A stretch of DNA of 64,000 nucleotides from Macrostomum hystrix (Eukaryota > Platyhelminthes > Macrostomidae), in the NCBI GenBank assembly GCA_950097015.1, contig CATNEN010000032.1:2456501-2520500 (forward strand), read 5' to 3'. Within the stretch, counting starts at the first letter, position 1, and each line of letters opens with the position of its first letter. Both the position numbers and the translations under genes were made by a program. Below, piece after piece: positions 12,401-23,500 of the stretch. The notes beneath the pieces are model-generated. The model was not told where the DNA came from and searched no databases. It saw only the letters and a program-made list of their open reading frames with translations.

Positions 12401-12859
12401 GACTGTCTGAAGCAGTACATTGTCGCAAAGCAGTAAAACAAATATTATAGTGTTCTTGGCCGCAAAACTCACCAGCTGTTCTTGCCGGGTGGCTAGTCTC
12501 CGATCCGAGTTTAGTTTAGATAGAATATCCCAAAATGCGAGACGGATGTTGGGAATCAAATTTGTTGCTGGAATATGGGAAAATTCATAAAATGTTGCAG
12601 CTGAGTTTTCAGCAGAATTGTTGCCAAGCGAACATCCAAAACTAAAAAAGCGAGTTAGATTTCGGTAGGCCAGTAAACTGTTATGAAAAAATTGCAGGAC
12701 TTTAAAAAATTACTGCGGCTTTGAAATTTCCAACTGTAGTTCCGGCCGCAAAACTTAAAAGCACTGATTTTAAAGGTTACCGTGTAACAAAATTACCAAT
12801 AGCAAATTTAACTTTAAATTAACTTAAATTAACTTAAAATTCATATATAACATTGACTT

Positions 12860-13087
12860 GGGATGTCTAGAACTAGAATCTAGGACATTTGCAACTAGTA
12901 GCTCAAGCTAGGATGTCTAGAACTAGAATCTAGGACATTTGCAACTAGTAGCTCAAGCTAGGATGTCTAGAACTAGAATCTAGGACATTTGCAACTAGTA
13001 GCTCAAGCTAGGATGTCTAGAACTAGAATCTAGGACATTTGCAACTAGTAGCTCAAGCTAGGATGTCTAGAACTAGAATCTAGGACA
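12860..13087. repeat. 50-bp minisatellite with hairpin-forming unit, 4.5 copies
   Basis: Near-identical 50-bp copies beginning at 12861, 12911, 12961, 13011 and 13061 (the last is partial). Within each unit atgtctaga…tctaggacat forms an inverted repeat with one bulge, so every copy can fold into a hairpin. The array lies about 300 bp downstream of the SART3 stop codon. Confidence 0.9.
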
Positions 13088-13368
13088 TACACACAAAACA
13101 AAAACACAAAAGTCATATAGTAAAGATAATGAAAAAATGAAATGAATAGCACAAGGCTCATAGCACTTCAACAAACCATTTTGATGGTTAAGCAAAGTGG
13201 GATTTTTAATTCGGCTAGAGTTGTGTCATTATCAACCGGAACGAAAAACACAATCGATCGATGTATAATCCCATTAACAACAGATAGGATAAAAAGTAAA
13301 CTTAGGTTACATTGTCCACAAAAATGCTTAATTTAAATTTTACATCGTTTTAAACAAAATTTACTTCA

Positions 13369-16300
13369 TTAGATTAGAAACTTTCTAAACTCGTCGTTTG
13401 ACATTCCGCCTCCGCCACCGCCACCGCCGCCGCCGCCGCCACCATCGGCACTGGAAGCTGTCGATTTTAACTGTCTAGGAACTAGAGAAATCTTTGTTCG
13501 ATGCCTAGTAGGATCGGTTGCTAGGCGGCTGTCATTATCAACGCGATGACCAGCCCTGTTACCACTGCCGCCGCCGCGCCCGCGGCCCCCTCCGCCGCCC
13601 TGCCTAGCCGGTGGATTGCTAATAGCTACGTCCAGCACCTGACCCTCATCTCCGAGCGGCATGCCGTCCATAGCAACCAAAGCTTTGCCAGCCGACGCGT
13701 CGTCAACGAATTCGGCATAGCCGTGACCTTTTGGGGCGCCGCTGCGAAACTGGGCTAGTCGGGCCGTGCGGAAGCCCGGCTGAGCTGAGCACAACTGCTC
13801 AAACGCCGCCTGATCCATGGATCGCGGCAGATTTTTGATAAACAATTTGTTTCTCTCCAAGCCGGTTTCAAATTTGAAGCTGGAAGCGGCGGTGTCGGCC
13901 TTGCCGGCTCCGCTCCTGGACTCGGACACGAACATTGGCCGGCCGTTGACCGGCGTCCGGTCCAGCTTCAATGCCGTCGCAGCGGCTGCGCCAGACTTTA
14001 GTTCGACATAGGCGAAGCCTTTGGAACGGCCGCGGTAGTCCCTGACTAGGCGAATACTGACAATGTCAGCGGAGCAGGCGCCGAGTGCGCCGCGAATGCC
14101 AGCCTCGTCAGTTTCGTAGGCCAGGTTGCTAAGGAACACTGTCCGATAATCCTTCTTTGGATCGTGCTCCACCTTCACGCCGTGGCTGGGCTCCGCGGAG
14201 CCGCCGGCGGGAGCCGCGGGCGGCTGTTGGGGCTTCTTGAAGTCAGATGATGACGATGAGCATTCTGTGAATGGTATCAGGAGAATCAGATAATCTGCGG
14301 AATCTTAGGATGAAATTGAAGCAACAGTATTTGATTTTATTGGCTTAATCCATCAACAGTAGAAATACCTCGGAGGTATATCTCGACGTTGGCATCGTCG
14401 AGATATTCAACGATATTCGCCGGAGTGTCTGGTGGCAAGAACTACAAATATAGGCAGAATTTTTCTGGTCACAAAGTTTCATCATCAAACCTTTCGGCTA
14501 TCATCGTTGACTATTTTGAATTGATAAAATTAACCTTTTTCATTTCATATGGAATCGCCATAGAAGTTTGCAAAGACAAGTTTATAAAGTTTAAAAGGAA
14601 GTTTATAAATGAATTTTAAAAAATGAAATTAATATACACGTAGGATTGGTAGGATTATATATAAATAATCCTATCAGTTTCAATATAATAAAATTTATAT
14701 AATAGATCCTACCAATCCTGACTGCCGTCAGGAATCGAACCCCCGACCTTGATGTGGTGAGTCCGACGCAAAAAATGTTACAAAAATAGGATTTTGAGTA
14801 AAAAAACTTGCCTGCCTGTCGAACTGTTGAAGTCTTTGCCCTCTTGTTGGCCGGCGCCTGCTCAGCCTGACTAGAAACTGCTCCGCTTATTTTGCCAGCT
14901 TTTCGTTTGCCGCCGCCCTGCTCCGCAGCCCGCTGGCGGAGTACAGTCCGCTGCTTCTCCGCCCGTTTCAGCGCCTCAACGTAGCCTGAAACGTCGCCTT
15001 CCTCGCGCTCATAGTCAATCAGACGCTGGAGAAGGAGCTCGCAGTCCTGGACGCTGCTCACTGAATTGACGGCCCGGCTTAGACAGCGGCGGATGTGCTT
15101 GGCGTCACCGAATCGCTGCTCGAATTCCAGCTGCCGCTGCCACATCTGGGCACTGTTGCCGTGCCCGCGCTTCATCACCTGCGTTTGGAGATGATTGAGA
15201 AAACCGATACCCGTTATAAGTACTCTTACCCTTTCCAATACTTCTCAAATATGAACTCAGTCCTTCTTATAGATAATCCCAATCCGATGTAGGTAGAATC
15301 CCAATAATACTCAACACACGATCCCATTCCCCTGCCCTGATCCCAATCATACCAAATCCGGATCCCCATTATACTGCCCTGATCCCAATCCTACCAAATC
15401 AGGATCCCCTTTATACTGCCCTGATCCCAATCCTACCAAATCAGGATCCCCAATTATACTGCCCTGATCCCAATCCTACCAAATCCTGATCCCAATTCTC
15501 CTCACCTGATCCCACAGCTGCCTGGCGGCTCCCAGCTCTCCCAGCTGCGCCCGAACCAGAGCGGCGTAGCGCAGCAGGCAGGCCTGCGGATCGGCGAACT
15601 GGGCGTCCAACGCGACGATGCCCAGCTCGCAAAGCTGATGCCAGCTGGCCCAGCGTTTCGCAGAGTCCTCGTCTGCGGAGTTTCCACCAGTAGGCGCAGC
15701 GGCCGCGTATCGTCTAGCAGCGTCTAGGTAGGCAAGCCAGACGGCCAGCAGATCGGCCGGATCGGACAGGCCAGCGGAGGTGGCGCTCTCGTAGGTCGGT
15801 TTAACCTGACTGACAAAGTCGCAGCCCATGCACTCCTGGCACAGTGCCAGCTGGCGCCACAGGCTGCCAGTCCACGGACAGTTGCGCACGGAGCGCTGGC
15901 AGAGGCGCAGCAGCTTGGGTCCGGGCTCGAACTGCTGCCAGACGTAGGAAACGTAGGCCTCCCAAAGGCCGGTGTCCAGACAGTTGGCTGTCACGGAGCG
16001 CTCGAAAACTGCCAGTTGCTGGGCCGCTGGGCCACAAGCCGCCTCGATGTAGGCTCGATAGTGCTGGGCTGAGAAATGGGGCCGGGAGAGACAGTTAAGT
16101 AGAGTCAGATCATTGAGTCATTGACATCAAATCTCATACACTGATGAAAATTACCAAAGTTTCATACCTTGATAACAGATCTTAAATTCTCACACCTTTT
16201 GATTTGCACCCTCAGTTTCAAATCATTTGATGGGAGTGTCAATGTTTATTTTAATTTGGAACCATTAAGTATTCTACCTTCTGAATTGAAACCCTTAAAG

Positions 16301-18525
16301 TCTCACACCTTTTGAATTGAAACCCTTAAAGTCTCACACTTTCTTATTGGAACCTCAAAGTCTCACACCTTCTTATTTGAAACCTCAAAGTCTCACACTT
16401 TCTTATTTGAAACCTCAAAGTCTCACACCTTCTTATTTGATACCTCAAAGTCTCACACCTTCTTATTTGAAACCTCAAAGTCTCACCTTTTTATTTGAAC
16501 CTCAAAGCCTCACACCTTTTTATTTAAACCTCAAAGTCTCACCTTTTTTTGAACCTCAAAGTCTCACCTTTTAATTTGAAACCTCAAAGTCTCACTTTTT
16601 AATTTGAAACCTCAAAGTCTCACCTTTTAATTTGAAACCTCAAAGCCTCACATTTTTATTTGAAACCTCAAAGTCTCACACCTTCTTATTTGAAACCTCA
16701 AAGTCTCACCTTTTTATTTGAAACCTCAAAGTCTCACCTTTTAATTTGAAACCTCAAAGTCTCACCTTTTTATTTGAAACCTCAAAGTCTCACACCTTCT
16801 TATTTGAAACCTCAAAGTCTCACACCTTCTTATTTGAAACCTCAAAGTCTCACCTTCTTATTTGAAACCTCAAAGTCTCACACCTTCTTATTTGAAACCT
16901 CAAAGTCTCACCTTTTTTTTGAACCTCAAAGTCTCACCTTTTAATTTGAAACCTCAAAGTCTCACCTTTTAATTTGAAACCTCATAGCCTCAGCCTATTA
17001 AAATGGCAATTCTTAAAAAGAATCAAATTTCCGGTATTTTTGCTGTTAAAACAGTTCTAATTCCTTTTTAAGCATCAAACCAATGGGCATCTTATAAGCA
17101 CTTTAATTTCCGTTCGAGAGGAATAATCTTAGAAGGGCAAAAAAAAGAAAACTTAAGAACTGACAAATTAGCTGAACTTTCCTGTTCGCTACTTATTTTT
17201 AACGAATAACTCACCCGACTTATCCGGCTCGTCAACTAGTAGATTTTCAAACGGCTCAATCTTGGCCAATTCCTCCAGGCTTTTCTCGTACACCAGCCGA
17301 ATCTCATCAGGCGGCGTCTGCTCCTTCTCGGCCAGCCAATCGCAGAGCTCGCGCCAGGTGTCGCCGAGGCCAACGTGCGGCATGGCCAGGTGGCGCCGGA
17401 ACAGGTCAACAACGCGCCGCCGCTGCTTCTCCACAGCCGCCGTGTTGGCCTCCGCCGCCTCGGCCGACGCGGACCCAACCGCGGCCGTGGCCTCGCGTCG
17501 GGCCAGTTCGAGCAGTTCAAATTCGCGCCAAGCCTCCCAGACTCGCTGATCAGTGCGACCGGCGTAGCGACCAACCAGAGCTACGCAGTGCTCAAATACT
17601 ATCCTATAAATAAATATAATAGTAATAATAACAATTTCATGAGGGCTGCGGGCAACGGTACATCATCTGGTGACACTAGACCCGCAGCCAGCGAGGAGGT
17701 AACTCTGCCCATTGATCGCGACTCTTGAACACGCACTCACACAGGTGTGTACATCTGCCCTGACTTTCTCATCGTCAGGCAGTCTACACTCTCAGTGTCT
17801 TGGAGGTTGGCCCTCAAGGGCGTAAATTGCTCGACAAGCCCCCAAGCCTTCTCTCTGCGGCTGCGCCCCAAATGAATGTGGCCTCGCCGCAGAATCGAGC
17901 TCAGGGACCTTGGCGCGAGGAGATGCGAAGACTTAACCCCATAGACTAACCTAGCTGCGTCGGCAGATTTCTCATCGTCCAGGCCGGAGCCTCTCTGACC
18001 AATGGCGAATACGCAGTACTCGGTCGCTACGTCGACGCTGGCGTAGTCGTCTAGAGCGCGCCGGAACAGGGCGTCAATGGCGGCCGCCTGCTCCTGGGTG
18101 GCCGGAGCGCCGTCGTTGATCAATCGCCGCTCGTCTCCGATCCAATCCAGCCACAGGCCGGGACTGAGCGGGTACAGGCTGTTCATGGCCTCCCGGGCTG
18201 ACCGGCTGCCCTCAAGGTCGCCAGACTTGCGCAGCAGTTCAATGAGGCGCACATGAGAGTCGTAGTGATAGGGATTGGACTCCAGGTGACGCCGCAGGGA
18301 AACCACCTCTCGTTCTATTGCGGCTTCGGCTTCTTCGTCATCATCGTCGCTGTCTCCAGCTTCCTCGTCGTCAACTGATTCGGAGTCTGCTTCTTCTGCG
18401 ACATCATCATCGTCTCCTTCTTCTTCTTGCATAGGCTGAGAGTCTTCTGCTTCAGCTTCCGGTTGTGACATGACGGCTGGAATGGAGTTCGAATTAGAGG
18501 CTGAATCAGTGGAACTGGACCTCAT
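13369..18525 (-). CDS. SART3: SART3 / Prp24-like U4-U6 snRNP recycling factor (HAT repeats plus two RRMs)
   Basis: Five exons join in frame: 18525-17951, 17603-17215, 16068-15506, 15178-14812 and 14264-13369, giving 929 residues (human about 963). An acidic N terminus is followed by HAT (half-TPR) repeats (VWEAWREFE, DLFRRHLAMP, RNCPWTGSLW, LWDQ/VMKRG, QMWQRQLEFEQ). Then come a basic linker, RRM1 (RTVFLSNLAYETDE, KGFAYVEL), RRM2 (NKLFIKNLPRSM, KGHGYAEF), a Gly-rich stretch and the Lsm-binding C terminus MSNDEFRKF. SART3 binds U6 snRNA and promotes U4/U6 re-annealing in the nucleus. The frame could start at 18591, but its first 20 or so codons are a dispersed repeat. I chose Met at 18525, which has a 3' splice site (gctctgccag) 2 nt upstream. 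Intron 4 is GC-AG: only the GCAAGT donor keeps frame. Introns 2 and 3 contain minisatellites. Confidence 0.95.
14635..14775 (-). repeat. tRNA-derived repeat with adjacent short inverted repeat in SART3 intron 4
   Basis: The minus strand carries GGTCGGGGGTTCGATTCCTGAC (positions about 14727-14750), identical to a stretch in another copy at about 52095-52118. This is a good B box / T-arm but no full cloverleaf is present. Next to it taggattggtaggatt (14641 on) and aatagatcctaccaatcctga (up to about 14722) form an inverted repeat of about 15 bp per arm. It is probably a SINE fragment or tRNA relic. Confidence 0.5.
15290..15505. repeat. Minisatellite of about 43 bp in SART3 intron 3
   Basis: Four to five imperfect copies of ctgatcccaatcctaccaaatcaggatcccc…atactgcc. 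The last copy runs up to the exon 3 donor site (15505), so the splice site abuts the repeat. Confidence 0.8.
16190..16990. repeat. Minisatellite of 24-30 bp in SART3 intron 2
   Basis: Roughly 28 copies of gaaacctcaaagtctcac(acc)tt(c/t)ttattt with length variation from loss of the acc triplet or extra T residues. More degenerate at the left end (16190-16300). Confidence 0.9.
17633..17930 (-). repeat. Dispersed ~300-bp repeat, copy A (SART3 intron 1)
   Basis: Read on the minus strand it starts cctcgcgccaaggtccctgagctcg and ends gggtctagtgtcac…gcccgcagccctc. It matches copy B (about 18541-18850, opposite strand) and copy C (about 42060-42385) along nearly the whole length. Shared landmarks include gagagaaggcttg, gccaacctccaag and actgcctgacgatgagaaagt. 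It contains no open reading frame of its own. Its inner end lies about 20 bp past the SART3 exon 1 donor. Confidence 0.85.
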
Positions 18526-18540
18526 GACTGGCAGAGCGGT

Positions 18541-18850
18541 CAACGCGATTGCCTCTCGCACCAAGGTTCCTAAGCTCGATTCCACGTTCATTTAGGGCGC
18601 AGCCGCGGAGAGAAGGCTTGGGGGCTTGTCGCGCAGGGCCAACCTCCAAGGCACAGTGAGAGTGTACACTGCCTGACGATGAGAAAGTCAGGATATATGT
18701 ACAAACCTGTGTGAGCGTGCCTGCGTATGGTATCTGTCTGCGTGTGTGCTTAGAAGTCAGCGAAATGGGAAAATTGTCTCCCCGCTGGCTGCGGGTCTAG
18801 TGTCACCAAATCATGTGCCAATGCCCGCAGCCCTCCTGCTATCATTATTA
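18541..18850 (+). repeat. Dispersed ~300-bp repeat, copy B (immediately 5' of SART3)
   Basis: Plus-strand copy of the family, starting gcctctcgcaccaaggttcctaagctcg and ending near gcccgcagccctc. Together with copy A it brackets SART3 exon 1 in inverted orientation, with a spacer of about 610 bp. An ATG inside this copy (18591 on the minus strand) is in frame with SART3. Confidence 0.85.
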
Positions 18851-18954
18851 TTCGAGGAATCAGATTTATATATATATAAAAAAGCTAAAATATATATATA
18901 AACTTCGGTCGTTTACGTACGGGTAGAAATTAACATGTGACTCCTCAGCAATAA

Positions 18955-19625
18955 AACAAACCTACCAATGACTCAATCTTAACCCTGCAAATGACACAAA
19001 CCTACAAATGACCCAATCTTAACCCTGCAAATGACAAAAAACCTACCAATGACTCGATCTTAATCTGCAAATGACACAAACCTACCAATGACTCAATCTT
19101 AACCCTGCAAATGACACAAACCTACAAATGACCCAATCTTAACCCTGCAAATGACACAAACCTACCAATGACCCAATCTTAACCCTGCTAATGACCCAAA
19201 CCTACCAATGACCCAATCTTAACCCTGCAAATGACACAAACCTACCAATGACCCAATCTTAACCCTGCAAATGACACAAACCTACCAATGACTCAATCGT
19301 AACCCTGCAAATGACACAAACCTACCAATGACCCAATCTTAACCCTGCAAATGACACAAACCTACCAATGACCCAATCTTAACCCTGCTAATGACCCAAA
19401 CCTACCAATGACCCAATCCTAACCCTGCAAATGACACAAACCTACCAATGACCCAATCTTAACCCTGCAAATGACACAAACCTACCAATGACTCAATCGT
19501 AACCCTGCAAATGACACAAACCTACCAATGACCCAATATTAACCCTGCAAATGAGACAAACCTACCAATGACCCATTTAACCCTGCAAATGACTCAAACC
19601 TACTAATGACCCAATAATAACCACT
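18955..19625. repeat. 40-bp minisatellite, about 16 copies
   Basis: Unit cctaccaatgacccaatcttaaccctgcaaatgacacaaa, with variants actcaatc, ctgctaatgaccc and others. A larger pattern is visible: blocks at about 19160-19320 and 19340-19520 share the same sequence of variants, suggesting duplication of a multi-unit segment. It lies between SART3 and PUS7. Confidence 0.95.
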
Positions 19626-20027
19626 ATTGACGAAATTATCATTAAAATGCACTCAACAGACATAGTTTCAACATAGGTATTGTGAAAATCTGAAAGCTTA
19701 ATACTGAATTAGTCTCTAATCCACATTAGAATCAAAGGAATGAATAATTTCGCCGCGCACAGCAGGCAAGAACACGCATATAATCGCATCAATAATAATG
19801 AGAAAATCAGTGGAGCATCCATGTTGCCTATCTAGTATCTATTATAGCTATATTAACTAGCTCCTTTAAAAAAAGAAGAAGATAAACGAATCGTCACTTA
19901 AACATAAATAACCAGCATGGAAATGCATCAAGGCAGGCTATCAAGTATATTGTTTAATTTCTGCAATCGGTTATAAATAAAGCATTAACAATGCCTAAAT
20001 TTAACTGGCGAGATCAGCCAAGCAGAA

Positions 20028-20035
20028 CACACACA

Positions 20036-20088
<53 letters not shown>
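20028..20088. repeat. (CA)n microsatellite
   Basis: An almost pure CA/AC dinucleotide run of about 55 bp with one interruption (actcac). Confidence 0.97.
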
Positions 20089-20091
<3 letters not shown>

Positions 20092-20139
20092 TGGCTTGCA
20101 GTGAAAAATACGAGACGACAGGTGGCAATGTATGTCCGA

Positions 20140-20400
20140 ATTATCCCTATTTAATCCCTATCCAAAATTAATAATCATTCTAGTCTAGTGAGGATCGGTA
20201 TTGGATTATCCACGATTGGGTTATCCTTATCCCATCCTAAAGCTTTATTCTGGATTATCACCGTACGGACTATCTATTATCCCATCAGGTGTATCTTAAT
20301 CTCATCCGGATTATCCTAATCCCATCCAGATTATATTTATCCCACCCGAAGCATTATTAAGAATTATTTTTATCTCATCAGGTGTGTCATTAGGTCATAT
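20140..20400. repeat. Degenerate ~20-bp tandem repeat (ttatcc/atccca)
   Basis: Diverged repeats of a unit like ggattatccttatcccatc between the CA microsatellite and the 3' end of PUS7. Much older-looking than the other arrays in the window. It may overlap the distal PUS7 3' region. Confidence 0.6.
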
Positions 20401-20417
20401 GCATTATCTGGACTGTT

Positions 20418-20423
20418 TTTATT
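20418..20423 (-). terminator. Candidate poly(A) signal of PUS7
   Basis: TTTATT on the plus strand (AATAAA on the minus strand), about 95 nt downstream of the PUS7 stop codon at 20517. Position and orientation fit a PUS7 3' end. Confidence 0.55.
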
Positions 20424-20516
20424 CGAATCGCTGTCATTTCATATCGTGCCCGTTTTCCAATCATAAAGCAACATTTCCTCTTCATCTTCAACCCATAGGA
20501 GAATCGGAATTGTCCG

Positions 20517-23500
20517 TCACCTAGAGCTGAGCACAGCAACCTGGCCTCTAGTGAGCTCTCGAACAGCCACGGTTGCATAGGCGGACTTTGGCAGTCGCAT
20601 TCTGAGCAGTACGGCCCTACGCAAAGTGACGTCGAGTTTCTCGCCGTCGCCCGTTGAAGGCGGGTCGGCAGTGGCGGTGGTGGCAGCACCGGACCAGGAC
20701 GCGCCGCCTCCTTTGGCCCGCTTTTCGTTCAAAAAGTCTCGGTCGGACAGCAGCAGGGGAGCACGCGGATCAGTGTACACAAGCAGGCTGTGAGTCACAT
20801 TCTGGGGACGAGCGATGAGCAGCCTGAGCACGACAGTTTGATAAAACTTACTGGTAGCGATAATAGCAGTTGTGGTGAAATACAATAGAGATAATGAATG
20901 GCATTCCGGTATAAAGATAAAAGAGATAATTAACGGCACTCAGGTAAAAAGATAAGAAAGATAATGAATGGCCCTCGGGTATAAAGATAAGAGAGATAAT
21001 TAACGGCACTCAGGTAAAAAGATAAGAAAGATAATGAATGGCCCTCCGGTAAAAAGATAAGAAAGATAATGAATGGCCCTCGGGTATAAAGATAAAAGAG
21101 ATAATTAACGGCACTCAGGTAAAAAGATAAGAAAGATAATGAATGGCCCTCGGGTATAAAGATAAGAGAGATAATTAACGGCACTCAGGTAAAAAGATAA
21201 GAAAGATAATGAATGGCCCTCCGGTAAAAAGATAAGAAAGATAATGAATGGCCCTCGGGTATAAAGATAAGAGAGATAATTAATGGCACTCAGGAATAAA
21301 GATAAGAAAGATAATGAATGGCCCTCGGGTATAAAGATAAGAGAGATAATTAATGGCACTCAGGAATAAAGATAAGATAGATAATGAATGGCACTCAGGT
21401 AAAAAGATAAGAAAGATAATGAATGGCACTCCGGTATAAAGATAAGAGATAATGAAGGCACTCCGGTATAAAGATAGTAAGATAATTAATGGCACTCAGG
21501 TAAAAATCTAAGAGAGATAATGAATGGCACTCAGGAATAAAGATAAGATAAAATAGCCTAGGTACGAGTATAATACTCGCATTTATGGCACTAGGGCATA
21601 AGGATTCAATAGTCAATCTACCTGTAAGACCCCGGCAAGGCCAAATCCTTCACCCGGTGCCTCAGATCAGCCATTGTCAGGCCGTCCTCGGCTAGCATCT
21701 CACGCAGCGCGTCGCCGATAGCGTTGCTAGGCAACTGGACATCGAAGCCGGGCAGCGGCAGGACTACGCTGGTGATCTGACAGCCATCAGCGTCAGCCGG
21801 ACAGCCGGGCTCGCTGCCGCCGATTCGACGAATTGAGCCGTCCTCCAGCTGAACCAGATCACCAAGGACAGGCCGCGGTCCATAGAGCTTCAGCCTAGCC
21901 GTAGCCAAACGATTCCACAATAGGCTCTGGTAGCTGTGGCCAAATAGTTGCAGCATGTTCCTGGGCAGAGCCTGCAGTGCGGACAGGCCGGGACCTCCGT
22001 TCTTGGCGATGCCGTACAGAAGGCTGCGCTCTAGTCCGGTTCTCATCTTGGCCGCGCACGCGGCTGCGTCGCCGTCGCGCTTGTAGGCCAGCTTCCACTG
22101 CCTGGCCGTGGGATTGTCCGCGCCGCACGGCTCCAGGATGCGATCGATGGCTACCGACCATTGGCTGCGGAGCAGGGCTCGGCCAACTTCAAAGGTGCCG
22201 CCGTTGCCAGACTGGCCGAAGCGTTGCAAACCGAAGTAGTTTATAAAGCCCTTAGACTCCAGCGAGGCCACGCTAGCCGCGACCTCCGACGGACTGGCCG
22301 TCACGTCACTGCGCGTGCGCGTGTTGAAGGAAGATCAAGACTATTATTATAATCTAATAAGTATGCGACGGGTTAACTGGGCTGTTGTTGGTCGGGGACG
22401 AGTGTCACTGAGGGATGAGTTGTGGAGTGGGGTTGACTGGGCTTTTGTTGGTCGGGGACGAGTGTCACTGAGGGATGAGTTGTGGAGTGGGGTTGACTGG
22501 GCTTTTGTTGGTCGGGGACTAGTGTACACTGAGGGATGAGTTGTGGAGTGGGGTTGACTGGGCTGTTGTTGGTCGGGGACGAGTGTCACTGAGGGATGAG
22601 TTGTGGAGTGGGGTTGACTGAGCTTTTGTTGGTCGGGGACGAGTGTACACTGAGGGATGAGTTGTGGAGTGGGGTTGACTGGGCTTTTGTTGGTCGGGGA
22701 CTAGTGTACACTGAGGGATGAGTTGTGGAGTGGGGTTGACTGGGCTGTTGTTGGTCGGGGACTAGTGTACACTGAGGGATGAGTTGTGGAGTGGGGTTGA
22801 CTGGGCTGTTGTTGGTCGGGGACTAGTGTACACTGAGGGATGAGTTGTGGAGTGGGGTTGACTGGGCTGTTGTTGGTCGGGGACTAGTGTACACTGAGGG
22901 ATGAGTTGTGGAGTAGGGTTGACTGAGCTTTTGTTGGTCGAGGACGAGTGTACACTGAGGGATGAGTTGTGGAGTGGGGTTGACTGAGCTTTTGTTCGTC
23001 GGGGACGAGTGTACACTGAGGGATGAGTTGTGGAGTGGGGTTGACTGGGCTCAGTGACTATTAACTACTCGGGACGGGAAACGGCCAATTCATGCAGAAA
23101 ACTTTATGAGTCCGATTTTCTAAGTTTTCTGCTCGTCTCAATTTTGATCGCGGCAAGTCAGTTGTCAGCATTTGTTCTAACCACCTCACGAAAGATATGA
23201 AGACAGAAGGCAGAAGACAGTAACTGGCAGAAGACAGTTAGTACATTTTTCCAAATTCTGATAATTTTTTATATTGTATACGAGCTATCGCGGCTTGTAG
23301 TAATACTGCGCATTTCACGCAACACAAACAAAGAAACTAACAATCAGGATAGCATACAGACAAGGAGTAATGCAGGCAATCAATGTTAAATGTAATAACA
23401 TAACATAAACATAATATACAGTATTATCACATTCAAGTGCAGCAGCCACCTTGTCATCAAATACTTGCAGAGCAAATGAGACGCCCGTCTTTTGAATCAC

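Noticed and set aside
18526..18591. N-terminal extension of SART3 from the ATG at 18591
   Set aside because: Most of these codons belong to the dispersed repeat copy B, and an acceptor sits just before the next Met (18525); kept only as an alternative.
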